NCBI RefSeq assembly: GCF_001544475.1
Contig: NZ_FCNW02000017.1
Location: 1 to 64,000 of the forward strand
Direction: 5' to 3'
DNA from: Caballeronia humi
Lineage (GTDB): Bacteria; Pseudomonadota; Gammaproteobacteria; Burkholderiales; Burkholderiaceae
Length of the DNA stretch: 64,000 nt
In this document: positions 53,804-62,892 of the stretch, piece after piece
How positions within the stretch are numbered: position 1 is the first letter of the stretch
Layout of the letters: each line of letters opens with the position of its first letter
Notes under the pieces: generated by a model
The model's database searches: none
What the model saw: only the letters and a program-made list of their open reading frames with translations
Told to the model about the DNA's origin: nothing
Position numbers and translations under genes: made by a program

Positions 53804-54685
53804 ATGGCGATTGAACTGAAGACCGACGCGTGGCATCGGTACATGCTTTATCGAAGCAACGATGCGCGGCTGATGCCTTTCGCCTCGTGTGAAGAGAAGC
53901 AGGCGGCCACCGATGCGGGGAAGCGATTTACTTCTGAGGCTTTTGCGGACGTTTGGGCCAGAGACCTTGAGCTGGTCAAGCGGGTGCGGCTGTTTCTACG
54001 CGCGAACTTTCATTGGCACGAGCGGCTTGCCAATAGCGGGACCGATCTCGACGTCGTCGAGACGCTAATGGATATGGTGCGCGGCGGCAGCGTTCTGGTC
54101 GTGCCGGAGGATGCGCCGGTTAGTGCTGGCTTACCTGCCGCATCGCCGGCCGCATCGTCGTTTTGGGGCGTCGAGAACTACGATCCGCCGCGCTATGCGA
54201 GCGTGCAGGAGCAGTATCAGGCGCAGTTGGCCGACTGGGAAGCCAACGCGACGCCGTGGGAAGAAATCGAAGCAATGAACGACAGCATCAACGCGAAGTT
54301 CATGCACGCGGTTATGCGGGTGGAACCAACCCGTTTATTGCCGCTGTTCGAACGTGCCGGATGGATCAGCAAGTATGGTCTGCCTGATCCGTCGAAGTGG
54401 GCCGAGGAGGGTGCGGTGTCGACGCCGCTCGGTGATGCGCTGCCGTTCGAGTACGGTGAAGAAGCGCTGGGCGGTGAAGTCGAGGAACTGGCGGCTTCGA
54501 CGAGAAGCCCGCGTTTTGCCGCAAAGATGCTCGGGTACGATCAGCATACGTTCAGCGCGATGTTGCACGAGTTCAAACCTGAGAACGGCTTGCGCCCGTC
54601 GGATAACGTCATTTTTTTCGATGACGGGAGTGTCGAGTTCAACGGAAAACTTATCGATGACAACATGCACAACTATGCACCCTGA
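53804..54685 (+). CDS. Unknown 293-residue protein, candidate toxin/effector paired with DUF4279
   Basis: I do not recognise a family with certainty. The ATG chosen begins MAIELKTDAWHRYMLYRSND; an upstream in-frame start adds 22 residues of no clear quality. No signal peptide or membrane helix is seen. A helical N-terminal part (1-100) and a Pro/Ala-rich stretch (about 105-120) precede an acidic middle. The last 61 residues (SPRFAAKMLGYDQHTFSAMLHEF ... DDGSVEFNGKLI ... MHNYAP) look like a compact C-terminal domain of a kind found at the ends of polymorphic toxins. G+C is lower (hand-counted lines 42-58% versus about 67% in mfd). Its stop overlaps the next gene by 11 bases. A toxin role is inference. 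Confidence 0.65.
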   Translation: MAIELKTDAWHRYMLYRSNDARLMPFASCEEKQAATDAGKRFTSEAFADVWARDLELVKRVRLFLRANFHWHERLANSGTDLDVVETLMDMVRGGSVLVVPEDAPVSAGLPAASPAASSFWGVENYDPPRYASVQEQYQAQLADWEANATPWEEIEAMNDSINAKFMHAVMRVEPTRLLPLFERAGWISKYGLPDPSKWAEEGAVSTPLGDALPFEYGEEALGGEVEELAASTRSPRFAAKMLGYDQHTFSAMLHEFKPENGLRPSDNVIFFDDGSVEFNGKLIDDNMHNYAP

Positions 54686-55118
54686 CCTGTCAGCTTCGCT
54701 TCCGCCCGATTGGCCGCTCGCTCACGCGACATTCATTCTTGCTGGTGACGATGTTTCGCCAGAATTCTGGACCAACTATTTCGGCGTGACGCCTGACCGC
54801 GTCATGACGAAAGGGGAAACGTTTCTCTATCCATCGGGCAAGCGTAGCGAACGGGTGGCTGGGCGTGGCTTTTGGGCAGTAAAGAGCGAGGTCAAAGTGC
54901 GGAGTGATCAGTTGGAACCGCATTTGCGTTTTCTGATGAGCCATCTCGGTTTGCCTCGTGGGGACCTGCACGACCTGGTCCGTGGCGACGGAATCAATAT
55001 GTCCGTGTGGTGCTACTGGTTCAACGAATCCGGCGACCGAATCCCCGATATCCCGGACGATATCCGTGAACTGATGGAATCGATGGGGGGCACAATCGAA
55101 ATCGACGAATACCGATAA
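54675..55118 (+). CDS. DUF4279 domain protein, possible immunity partner
   Basis: The 147-residue soluble protein has the DUF4279 pattern: HATFILAGDDVSPEFWTNYFGVTPDRVMTKGE near the start, RGFWAVKSE in the middle, and MSVWCYWFNESGDRIPDIPDDI near the end. DUF4279 proteins have no proven activity and often sit behind toxin or effector genes. Here the start overlaps the preceding unknown gene by 11 bases, so the two are coupled. Lower G+C than the flanks supports joint acquisition. Confidence 0.75.
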   Translation: MHPDLSASLPPDWPLAHATFILAGDDVSPEFWTNYFGVTPDRVMTKGETFLYPSGKRSERVAGRGFWAVKSEVKVRSDQLEPHLRFLMSHLGLPRGDLHDLVRGDGINMSVWCYWFNESGDRIPDIPDDIRELMESMGGTIEIDEYR

Positions 55119-55134
55119 ACGCCCGCATTCCCCG

Positions 55135-55161
55135 CAAAAAAACCGACGATCCCACCGTCGG
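55135..55161 (-). terminator. Intrinsic terminator of mfd
   Basis: Minus-strand CCGACG, 7-base loop, CGTCGG followed by a T-run of seven. It sits about 30 bases past the mfd stop. Confidence 0.85.
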
Positions 55162-55190
55162 CTCTTCGCCAAAACCAGACGCGCAAAACC

Positions 55191-58100
55191 CTACCGCGCC
55201 ACCGGCGCCGCCTGCCTGACAGGCGCTCCCAGCGCCCTTAGCGTCTCCTTCACCGTCGCGATCCGCACCGACAAATCCGGACTACGCGTCTCGATCCGCA
55301 GCTTGTCCTGCCCCGCGAGCTTGATGTGCTTGTGCTTCTGGACCATCTCGATGATCTTCATCGCATCGACGGGCGGGTTCGGGATGAACTGCAGTCCGAT
55401 GACCGCCTCAGCCGCATCGATCTTCACGATGCCGAGCGGCTTCGCCGCAAGCCGCAGCCGATGCGTCTCCACCAGCGCATGCGCTTGCGGCGGCAGCTTG
55501 CCGAAGCGATCGACCAATTCTTCGAGAATCCCGTCGACGGCATCGCTCGATTCGCAGTTCGCGAGCCGCTTGTAGAGCGACAGGCGCTCCTGCACGTCGC
55601 CGCAGTAATCCGCGGGCAGAATGGCCGGCGCGTGCAGATTGATCTCGGTCGTCGCCGCAAGCGGCGCGTTCAGATCGGGCTCGCGGCCTTCCTTCAACGC
55701 CCTCACGGCATCGTTGAGCATATCGGTGTAAAGCTGAAAACCGATCTCGTGAATCTCGCCCGACTGCTTGTCACCGAGCACTTCGCCCGTGCCGCGAATT
55801 TCGAGATCGTGCATCGCGAGATAGAAGCCCGAACCGAGTTCCTCCATTTGCTGGATCGCTTCGAGCCGCCGTTGCGCCTGCTTCGTCAGCACCGCCGGAT
55901 CGTGCACGAGCAGATACGCGTACGCCTGATGATGCGAGCGCCCGACACGCCCGCGCAACTGATGCAACTGCGCGAGCCCGAACTTGTCCGCGCGATGCAA
56001 GAGGATCGTGTTCGCGCTCGGCACGTCGATGCCGGTCTCGATGATCGTCGTGCACAGCAGCACGTTCGCGCGCTGCCCGACGAAATCGCGCATCACGCGC
56101 TCGAGTTCCCGCTCGTGCATCTGCCCGTGCGCGACTGCAATCCGCGCCTCGGGCACGAGCGCTTCGAGCATCGCGCGGCGATTCTCGATTGTCTCGACTT
56201 CGTTGTGCAGGAAATAAACTTGTCCGCCGCGTTTGAGTTCGCGCAGCATCGCCTCGCGGATCACGCCGTCTTCCTCGCGGCGGACGAACGTCTTGATCGC
56301 GAGGCGCTTCTGCGGCGCGGTTGCTATCACGGAGAAGTCGCGCAGGCCTTCCAGCGCCATGCCGAGCGTGCGCGGAATCGGCGTGGCGGTGAGTGTGAGC
56401 ACGTCGACTTCCGCGCGCAGCGACTTCAACGCCTCCTTCTGCCGCACGCCGAAGCGATGCTCCTCGTCGATGATGACGAGCCCGAGCCGCTTGAACTGGA
56501 CATCGGACGACAGCAGCTTGTGCGTGCCGATCACGATATCGATCGTGCCTTCGTTGATCGCCGCAATCGACGCCGCCACTTCCTTCGTGCTCTTGAAGCG
56601 CGACAGTTCCGCGATGCGCACCGGCCAGTCGGCGAAGCGGTCGGTGAAGGTCTGCGTGTGCTGCTCGGCGAGGAGCGTCGTCGGCGAGAGGATCGCGACC
56701 TGCTTGCCCGCCATCACCGCGATGAACGCCGCGCGCAACGCGACTTCCGTCTTGCCGAAGCCGACGTCGCCGCACACGAGGCGGTCCATCGGCTTGCCGC
56801 TCGTCATGTCGCCGATCACGGCGGTGATCGCAGCGGCCTGATCGGGCGTTTCCTCGAAGCCGAAGCTCTCCGCGAACTTCGTGTAGTCGCGCGGTTCGAG
56901 CTTGAACGCGTAGCCCGAGCGCGCGGCGCGGCGTGCGTACAAGTTGAGCAGTTCGGCCGCGGTATCGCGGATCTGCTGCGCCGCCTTGCGCTTCGCCTTG
57001 TCCCACTGGCCGGAGCCGAGCGCATGCAGCGGCGCGCTTTCAGGGTCGGCGCCGCTGTAGCGCGAAATGACGTGCAACTGCGCGACCGGCACGTAGAGCT
57101 TGCTTTCGTTCTGATATTCGAGATGCAGGAACTCGGTTTCGCCCTCACCGAGATCCATCGACACGAGCCCCATGTAGCGCCCGATGCCGTGCTGCGTATG
57201 CACGACTGGATCGCCGATCTTCAGCTCGGACAGGTCGCGCACCATCGAATCGACGTTGCTCGCCTGTTCCTGGCGACGCCGTCCGGCGCGGCGCGCGAGC
57301 GGGCCGTACAACTCCGTCTCGGTGATGATCGCGAGTTGCTCGCCCGGCAGCGCGAAGCCGTTCGCGAGCGGCGCGACGCCGAGCGAGAACTTCGCGTCGC
57401 CGGCGAGCCATTGCTGGAGCGTATCGTCGAGCGCGGTGCGCAGACCGTTTTCAGCGAGCAGTTGCTGGATCGTCTCGCGCCGTCCCGCCGATTCCGCGAC
57501 GAACAGCACGCGGTTCGGCGTCTGCTCGAGATAGTGGCGCAGCGCGAGGAGCGGCTCGTCGGCGTGACGGTCGATCGCGAGACCCGGCAGCGGCACCGCC
57601 CAGCCGCCTTCGGGCGAGGGCGGCAGCTTCAGTTGCGCGAAGGGCTTGGCGAAGGCGAAGAAATCGTCGTCGGTGAGAAAGAGGCGCTTCGGCTCCAGAA
57701 GCGGCCGCTCGCGGTCGTGCGAGAGGAAGTTGTAGCGCTGCCGGGTGTCGTTGGTGAAGCGCTTGATCGACGCATCCATGTCGCCGACGAACACCAGTTG
57801 CGCGCCTTCGGGCAGGTAGTGAAAGAGCGTCGCGGTTTCATCGAAGAAAAGCGGCAGGTAGTACTCGATCCCCGCCGACGGCACGCCGTTGCCGATGTCC
57901 TTGTAGATCGACGAGCGGCTCGGATCACCCTCGAACACTTCGCGCCAGCGGCTGCGAAAGGCGGTGCGGGCGGCTTCATCGAAGGGGAATTCGCGGCCGG
58001 GCAAAAGGCGCACGTCGCGCACGGGGTAGAGGCTGCGCTGCGTGTCGGGATCGAATGCGCGGATCGAATCGACCTGATCGTCGAACAAGTCGATCCGGTA

Positions 58101-58667
58101 TGGCAAGGGCGAGCCCATCGGAAAGAGATCGAGCAGCGACCCGCGCACGCAGTATTCGCCCGGCCGCACGACCTGACTCACGTGCTCGTAGCCCGCGAGC
58201 GTCAGTTGCGCCTTGAGTTTCGCCTCGTTCAGCCGCTCGCCCTGCGTGAAGGAAAACGTGTAGGCGGCCAGAAACGACGCGGGCGGCATGCGGTAGAGCG
58301 CGGTCGTCGCAGGGACGAGCAGGATGTCGCAGCGGCCTTCGCCGAGATCGTGCAGCGTCGCCAGCCGTTCGGAGACGAGATCCTGATGCGGCGAAAATGT
58401 GTCGTACGGCAGCGTTTCCCAGTCGGGCAGCAGGCGCACGCGGGCGTCCGGCGCGAAGTAGGGGATCTCGACAGCGAGGCGCTGTGCATCGACGGCGCTC
58501 GCGCAGAGCACCGTCAGGAGCGGAACCTCGGCGCGGTACGCGAGGTGGTAGCGCGCGATGGCGAGGGCGTCCGAGGAGCCGGTGGCGCCGTCGAAGACGA
58601 AGCGCTGGCCCGCCTTGACGAGTGCGATGGGAGACGTGGACTGCGATGTAACGGCTTTTGAAGACAT
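55191..58667 (-). CDS. mfd: Transcription-repair coupling factor Mfd
   Basis: The 1158-residue protein (E. coli 1148) has an N-terminal UvrB-like module (about 1-350), an RNA-polymerase-interacting domain (about 480-560), and a RecG-like motor with Walker A GDVGFGKTEVALR (about 640) and DEEH box VIIDEEHRFG (about 740). The C-terminal domain follows (about 1000-1158). It removes stalled RNA polymerase and recruits UvrA to damage. The chosen ATG begins MSSKAVTSQ; a longer frame upstream overlaps the ispD promoter side and lacks similarity. Confidence 0.97.
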   Translation of the reverse strand: MSSKAVTSQSTSPIALVKAGQRFVFDGATGSSDALAIARYHLAYRAEVPLLTVLCASAVDAQRLAVEIPYFAPDARVRLLPDWETLPYDTFSPHQDLVSERLATLHDLGEGRCDILLVPATTALYRMPPASFLAAYTFSFTQGERLNEAKLKAQLTLAGYEHVSQVVRPGEYCVRGSLLDLFPMGSPLPYRIDLFDDQVDSIRAFDPDTQRSLYPVRDVRLLPGREFPFDEAARTAFRSRWREVFEGDPSRSSIYKDIGNGVPSAGIEYYLPLFFDETATLFHYLPEGAQLVFVGDMDASIKRFTNDTRQRYNFLSHDRERPLLEPKRLFLTDDDFFAFAKPFAQLKLPPSPEGGWAVPLPGLAIDRHADEPLLALRHYLEQTPNRVLFVAESAGRRETIQQLLAENGLRTALDDTLQQWLAGDAKFSLGVAPLANGFALPGEQLAIITETELYGPLARRAGRRRQEQASNVDSMVRDLSELKIGDPVVHTQHGIGRYMGLVSMDLGEGETEFLHLEYQNESKLYVPVAQLHVISRYSGADPESAPLHALGSGQWDKAKRKAAQQIRDTAAELLNLYARRAARSGYAFKLEPRDYTKFAESFGFEETPDQAAAITAVIGDMTSGKPMDRLVCGDVGFGKTEVALRAAFIAVMAGKQVAILSPTTLLAEQHTQTFTDRFADWPVRIAELSRFKSTKEVAASIAAINEGTIDIVIGTHKLLSSDVQFKRLGLVIIDEEHRFGVRQKEALKSLRAEVDVLTLTATPIPRTLGMALEGLRDFSVIATAPQKRLAIKTFVRREEDGVIREAMLRELKRGGQVYFLHNEVETIENRRAMLEALVPEARIAVAHGQMHERELERVMRDFVGQRANVLLCTTIIETGIDVPSANTILLHRADKFGLAQLHQLRGRVGRSHHQAYAYLLVHDPAVLTKQAQRRLEAIQQMEELGSGFYLAMHDLEIRGTGEVLGDKQSGEIHEIGFQLYTDMLNDAVRALKEGREPDLNAPLAATTEINLHAPAILPADYCGDVQERLSLYKRLANCESSDAVDGILEELVDRFGKLPPQAHALVETHRLRLAAKPLGIVKIDAAEAVIGLQFIPNPPVDAMKIIEMVQKHKHIKLAGQDKLRIETRSPDLSVRIATVKETLRALGAPVRQAAPVAR

Positions 58668-58776
58668 AGGGTGTGCGGGGAACCGTCCGTACGCGAAAGT
58701 GCGCGGGTCCGGCGTGGTCGCGAGGGACCTATTATAAAATCCGGGCTTCACTTTGACTTGGCAACATTTCCCACTC

Positions 58777-59493
58777 GTGACTTCCCGCCTGTTTGCCCTG
58801 ATTCCGTGCGCCGGCACCGGCAGCCGCTCGGGCGCGCCGATGCCGAAGCAATACCAGACAGTCGGCGCCCGCCCGATGCTGAGTTATACGCTTGCCGCGT
58901 TCGATGCGTGTTCCGAATTTTCGCAGACGCTCGTCGTCCTCGCTCCCGACGACAGTCATTTCGACGCCCGACGCTTCGCCGGCCTGCGTTTCGCCGTCAA
59001 ACGCTGCGGCGGGGCGACGCGCCAGGCGTCGGTGTACAACGGGCTGAACGCGCTCGTCGAATTTGGCGCGAAAGACCACGACTGGGTGCTCGTCCACGAC
59101 GCCGCGCGCCCCGGCATCACGCCGGAAATGATCCGCCAGCTCATCGGCGAACTGAAGGACGACGCGGTCGGCGGCATTCTGGCGCTGCCCGTCGCGGATA
59201 CGCTGAAGCGCATCGAAGCCGAAGGCACGGCGCACGAGGAAGGGCGCATTGCGCGCACGGAATCGCGCAATGGCTTGTGGCAGGCGCAGACGCCGCAGAT
59301 GTTCCGGCTTGGCATGCTGCGTGACGCGATCCAGCGCGCGCGCCAGGACGGCCACGATCTCACCGACGAAGCGAGCGCCATCGAATGGCTCGGACACGCG
59401 CCGAGACTCGTTCAGGGGAGTCTGCGGAACTTCAAGGTCACCTATCCCGAAGATTTCGCGCTTGCGGGCGCGATGCTCGGCGCCGCGTCTTAA
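58777..59493 (+). CDS. ispD: 2-C-methyl-D-erythritol 4-phosphate cytidylyltransferase
   Basis: The 238-residue enzyme has the nucleotide-binding loop [12 protein letters not shown] (about 7-18) with MPKQYQ, the Asp motif [12 protein letters not shown] (about 108) and [10 protein letters not shown] (about 175). It couples CTP to MEP in the non-mevalonate isoprenoid path. The GTG start gives the family-typical [10 protein letters not shown]. The G-S-R-S-G at the loop is slightly unusual (most have M after SR) but key residues are kept. It is followed 26 bases later by ispF. Confidence 0.95.
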   Translation: MTSRLFALIPCAGTGSRSGAPMPKQYQTVGARPMLSYTLAAFDACSEFSQTLVVLAPDDSHFDARRFAGLRFAVKRCGGATRQASVYNGLNALVEFGAKDHDWVLVHDAARPGITPEMIRQLIGELKDDAVGGILALPVADTLKRIEAEGTAHEEGRIARTESRNGLWQAQTPQMFRLGMLRDAIQRARQDGHDLTDEASAIEWLGHAPRLVQGSLRNFKVTYPEDFALAGAMLGAAS

Positions 59494-59519
59494 ATCTCCA
59501 CCAAAACAAGGTCTTATCG

Positions 59520-60011
59520 ATGGATTTCAGAATCGGACAGGGTTACGACGTTCACCAGCTCGTTGAAGGCCGCGCGCTCATCATCGGCGGCGTGACGATT
59601 CCTTACGAACGCGGCCTGCTCGGCCATTCAGACGCCGACGTGCTGCTGCACGCCATCACCGATGCGTTGTTCGGCGCCGCGTCGATGGGCGACATCGGCC
59701 GCCATTTCCCCGATACCGCGAAGGAATTCGCCGGCGCCGACAGCCGCATGCTGCTGCGCGAGGCGTTCAAACGCGTATCGGAGGCGGGTTTTGCGATTGC
59801 GAACGTCGATTCGACCGTGATCGCGCAGGCGCCGAAGCTTGCACCGCATATCGACGGCATGCGCGCGAACATCGCGGCCGATCTCGAATTGCCGCTCGAT
59901 CGTGTGAACGTGAAGGCGAAAACCAACGAGAAGCTCGGCTATCTCGGCCGGGGCGAGGGCATCGAGGCGCAGGCGGCGGTGCTGCTGCGACGAACCTCGA
60001 TCGATCACTGA
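59520..60011 (+). CDS. ispF: 2-C-methyl-D-erythritol 2,4-cyclodiphosphate synthase
   Basis: The 163-residue trimeric enzyme has the metal site Asp10/His12 (GYDVHQL) and His44 ([14 protein letters not shown]). C-terminal [21 protein letters not shown] is diagnostic. It cyclises CDP-ME-2-phosphate with loss of CMP. It forms an operon with ispD, ended by a strong terminator seven bases past the stop. Confidence 0.97.
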   Translation: MDFRIGQGYDVHQLVEGRALIIGGVTIPYERGLLGHSDADVLLHAITDALFGAASMGDIGRHFPDTAKEFAGADSRMLLREAFKRVSEAGFAIANVDSTVIAQAPKLAPHIDGMRANIAADLELPLDRVNVKAKTNEKLGYLGRGEGIEAQAAVLLRRTSIDH

Positions 60012-60017
60012 AAACAC

Positions 60018-60045
60018 AAACGCCACGTCAAAAACGTGGCGTTTT
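60018..60045. terminator. Bidirectional terminator between ispF and ahpD
   Basis: AAACGCCACGT / ACGTGGCGTTT with a 5-base loop; T-run to the right and A-rich left side. Suits both converging transcripts. Confidence 0.9.
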
Positions 60046-60068
60046 GCTTTACCGAGGGCGAAAGGCGC

Positions 60069-60593
60069 TTATTTCCCTTCAGCTTCGATCGCGAGCGCAG
60101 CGGCATTGATGACCGCCGCGATACGCCCGACGTCGCGCAATTGTGTCGTGCTCATGCCTTCCGCGACGAGGTTTTCGTAGTGCGACTTCACGCAGAAGTG
60201 GCACTTGCCGATGATCGACGCTGCGAGCGCGTACATCTCAAACCGCCGCTTGTCGACGCCGCCGTGCGACGCATACGCGTTCATGCGCAGGCCGGCCGGC
60301 TGGGTCTTGAGGTCGGCGTTATCGGCCATCTCCAGATACGGATACCACACGTTGTTCATGCCCATGAGCGCGGCGGCGGTCAGCGCGGCGTTCGTTTCTT
60401 CCGGCGACAGCACGCCCGCCGAGCGGATCGTCGTGACGATCTTCGTCGCCTTCGCGGCATAGGCCGCGGCGAGCGCGACGCCGACCGCGTCAGTACCCTG
60501 AAGCGACGAGCGCGCGATCGTGCCATCGACATTCAGGCGGATGTCTTTTGCGTAATCAGGAATGAGTTCTTTAATCGAAGACAGGAATTCCAT
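60069..60593 (-). CDS. ahpD: Alkyl hydroperoxide reductase partner AhpD
   Basis: The 174-residue all-helical protein has the CxxC active site Cys131/Cys134 (KCHFCVKSH), with His138 and Glu119, the same relay as in mycobacterial AhpD. It passes electrons from a lipoyl/dihydrolipoamide protein to AhpC. It lies downstream of ahpC on the same strand, with a terminator between, so it is probably expressed at a lower level than ahpC. Confidence 0.94.
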   Translation of the reverse strand: MEFLSSIKELIPDYAKDIRLNVDGTIARSSLQGTDAVGVALAAAYAAKATKIVTTIRSAGVLSPEETNAALTAAALMGMNNVWYPYLEMADNADLKTQPAGLRMNAYASHGGVDKRRFEMYALAASIIGKCHFCVKSHYENLVAEGMSTTQLRDVGRIAAVINAAALAIEAEGK

Positions 60594-60618
60594 TGATTTC
60601 TCCTATTCGAATGCCGAT

Positions 60619-60661
60619 AAAAAAGCCCGCCGGCTCAAGTGAACATCAAGCATAGCGGGCT
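60619..60661 (-). terminator. Intercistronic terminator between ahpC and ahpD
   Basis: Minus-strand AGCCCGC ... GCGGGCT with a long loop and a following T6 run, placed 38 bases past the ahpC stop. Likely partial, letting some transcripts reach ahpD. Confidence 0.75.
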
Positions 60662-60698
60662 CTGGCGTTCAGCCATCGCGGATGGCTGCGCGGCGCTC

Positions 60699-61247
60699 TT
60701 ACAGCGTCGAGCCGCCGACAGCGCGGTTGCACGGGCAGAGTTCGTCCGTTTGCAGGCCGTCAAGAATACGCAGCACTTCTTCCGGGTTACGGCCGACGTT
60801 CAGGTTGTTCACCGAAACGTGCTGAATGACGTTGTCCGGATCGACGATGAACGTAGCGCGCAGCGCAACGCCGGCTTCCTTGTCGCGCACGCCGAGCTGG
60901 TCGATGAGTTCACCCTTCACGTCGCCGAATGCGTAGTGGTTGAGCTTGCTCAGGTCCTTGTGCTCACGGCGCCATGCGAGCTTGACGAACTCGTTGTCGA
61001 CGCTGCCGCCGAGCAAAACCGCGTCGCGGTCAGCGAAGTCGTTTGCCAGCTTGCCGAACTCGACGATTTCCGTCGGGCACACAAAGGTGAAGTCCTTCGG
61101 GTAGAAATAGATGATCTTCCACTTGCCCGGGAACGATTGCTCAGTCACTTCTTCGAACGCCGACTGGCCGTTTTCTTCGTGATGGTTGAAACCCGGCTTT
61201 GCAGCGGTAACGGTAAACGCTTCGACTTTATCGCCCACGGTCTTCAT
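60699..61247 (-). CDS. ahpC: AhpD-dependent alkyl hydroperoxide reductase AhpC
   Basis: The 182-residue 2-Cys peroxiredoxin has peroxidatic Cys57 (FTFVCPTE) and, near the C-terminus, the pair Cys171-Pro-Cys173 (ELCPCNRAVGG). The CPC tail is the mycobacterial type that uses AhpD rather than AhpF, and ahpD is the next gene. It reduces organic peroxides, hydrogen peroxide and peroxynitrite. AGGAG six bases before the ATG supports the start. A candidate OxyR site lies about 130-170 bases upstream. Confidence 0.95.
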   Translation of the reverse strand: MKTVGDKVEAFTVTAAKPGFNHHEENGQSAFEEVTEQSFPGKWKIIYFYPKDFTFVCPTEIVEFGKLANDFADRDAVLLGGSVDNEFVKLAWRREHKDLSKLNHYAFGDVKGELIDQLGVRDKEAGVALRATFIVDPDNVIQHVSVNNLNVGRNPEEVLRILDGLQTDELCPCNRAVGGSTL

Positions 61248-61377
61248 ATGACTACTCCTGTATTCGTTGGAAGGACAAATCAAACTGACAGATCATCAAG
61301 CTAACAGATCGCCGTAACGCCGGCATGACAGCCGCTTTTGCAGCGAGCGCTTCCGGCATCAAACGACCTTCATCATA

Positions 61378-61414
61378 ACTCTATTAAGTTATATTTTCAA
61401 TAGATTATAACTAA
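61378..61414 (-). promoter_or_regulatory. Candidate OxyR site upstream of ahpC
   Basis: On the minus strand four quarter-sites with exact 7-base spacing read TTAG-N7-CTAT-N7-ATAA-N7-GAGT, against the OxyR pattern ATAG-N7-CTAT-N7-ATAG-N7-CTAT. Three of four match closely; the last is weak. The stretch is strikingly A/T-rich. Position and regulon fit OxyR, but no oxyR gene is in the window. Confidence 0.4.
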
Positions 61415-61469
61415 CACTACGGATAGTTTTTCCCGAAGAGTCCAATAGTTTTTGCCGCCGATTGGTGCA

Positions 61470-62840
61470 TCAGTCGCGCTGGCTGTCGAACTTCGGGACC
61501 TTGACGACGGGGAAATCGATCGTCACTTCGAATCCCGGGCCGGGTACGCGATTGCGCAGGCGCAGCGTCCCGCGCTGACGCGTCACGAGCCGCTGCACGA
61601 TCGCCATGCCGAGGCCGGTGCCGTTCGCCTGCGTGCGCGCCGTGTCGACGCGATAGAACGGCCGCGTGATCAGCGCGATCTGGTCGTCGGGGATACCGCA
61701 GCCTTCGTCCGTCACCGTCAGCTCGACGCGGCCGTGCGTCACGTGCGTTTCGAGCGTGATGCGCGCGATGTCGTCGTATTCGCTGCGGCCGTACTTGCGC
61801 GCGTTTTCGAGCAGATTGCCGACGACGCGCCGCGCATCTGTCGGATCGCCTTCGATCATCGCGCCTTGCGCCAGCTCCGTCCGCATCACGACGCCTTCGT
61901 CCGCATGAAAGCGCGCGGCGAGTTCGCCAGCGATCATCGACAGATCGACGGTTTCGGGCATGCGCTGCATCGGCCGGGCGTAGTCGAGGAAGCGGCCGAT
62001 GATCATGTCCATCTGCTCGATATCGTCGATCATCGCGAGCTTGGTCGTTTCGTCCGACGGGCTCATCTCCGTTTCGAGCCGCAAGCGCGCGAGCGGCGTG
62101 CGCAGATCGTGCGAAATGCCGGCGAGCATCAACGCGCGGTCCGCTTCGAGCTGTTCGAGGTCCTGCACCATCTGGTTGAAACTTCGATTGGTTTCGGCCG
62201 CGACGCCCATCCCGCGCTCGGGCAGCGGATCGGGCGCCTGTCCCGAGCCGACCTTGCGCGCGGCGAGGGCGAGCCGTGCGAACGGCCGGTTCACGAGGCT
62301 CGTGATGAACGCCGCGCCGAACAGCGACAGCGCGAGCGCGAACACGCCCCAGCCGGCCCACTGCAGGCCAGTGACGGTGTCGAGCTGATCGCGATCGAGG
62401 GCGACCCAGTAATCGTCGTCGTCGATCTTGAAGCTGATCCACACGCCGGGGATATCGTTCACCGATTGCGCGATGATCGTTTCGTTGCCGAGACGCCCGC
62501 GCACGTCGCGCTCGATCAGCCGGTTGAGCGACTCGTCGGGCTGGAGGCGATATTTATCGGTGGTCTCGCGCGGATACACGCGCACGCCTTCATTGCTCTC
62601 CAGGTCCTGCAGCAATGCGCGGCGCAGATCGGGATCGGAATAAAGGAGGGCGGTGCGGGTGAGTTTGACGACCGCGACAAGCTGCAGCGCCACGCGCTGC
62701 GCGCGCGGCTCCCGTTCGATCACTCGAAAGCTCTGGAACCATGCGGCGAGGCTGACCGCGATCAAGAGCGCGATCAGCGCAAAAGTCCGCCAGAACAGGC
62801 CGCCGAACGCGAGCGTCAGTAGCCGCCTGTCGATGCGCAT
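61470..62840 (-). CDS. EnvZ/RisS-type sensor histidine kinase
   Basis: The 456-residue membrane kinase has two transmembrane helices (about 12-35 and 160-182) flanking a periplasmic domain of about 120 residues. A HAMP linker follows, then the H-box with His244 (AGISHDLRTPLARL), N-box NLLENARKYG, and G-boxes DEGCGIPD and GTGLGMAIV. It senses an unknown envelope signal and phosphorylates the OmpR-type partner encoded 53 bases upstream on the same strand. EnvZ and RisS are both plausible names; the window alone cannot decide. Confidence 0.92.
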   Translation of the reverse strand: MRIDRRLLTLAFGGLFWRTFALIALLIAVSLAAWFQSFRVIEREPRAQRVALQLVAVVKLTRTALLYSDPDLRRALLQDLESNEGVRVYPRETTDKYRLQPDESLNRLIERDVRGRLGNETIIAQSVNDIPGVWISFKIDDDDYWVALDRDQLDTVTGLQWAGWGVFALALSLFGAAFITSLVNRPFARLALAARKVGSGQAPDPLPERGMGVAAETNRSFNQMVQDLEQLEADRALMLAGISHDLRTPLARLRLETEMSPSDETTKLAMIDDIEQMDMIIGRFLDYARPMQRMPETVDLSMIAGELAARFHADEGVVMRTELAQGAMIEGDPTDARRVVGNLLENARKYGRSEYDDIARITLETHVTHGRVELTVTDEGCGIPDDQIALITRPFYRVDTARTQANGTGLGMAIVQRLVTRQRGTLRLRNRVPGPGFEVTIDFPVVKVPKFDSQRD

Positions 62841-62892
62841 GGGTCTTTCGGGTCCTGCTCGGATGAGGGCGGGAAGCCTGGTTCGGGACGCC

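Noticed and set aside
55326..58661. 1111-codon open frame on the strand opposite mfd
   Set aside because: It mirrors mfd in a fixed frame offset, is extremely Arg/His/Asp-rich, has no recognisable domain and is explained by the G+C bias at third codon positions.
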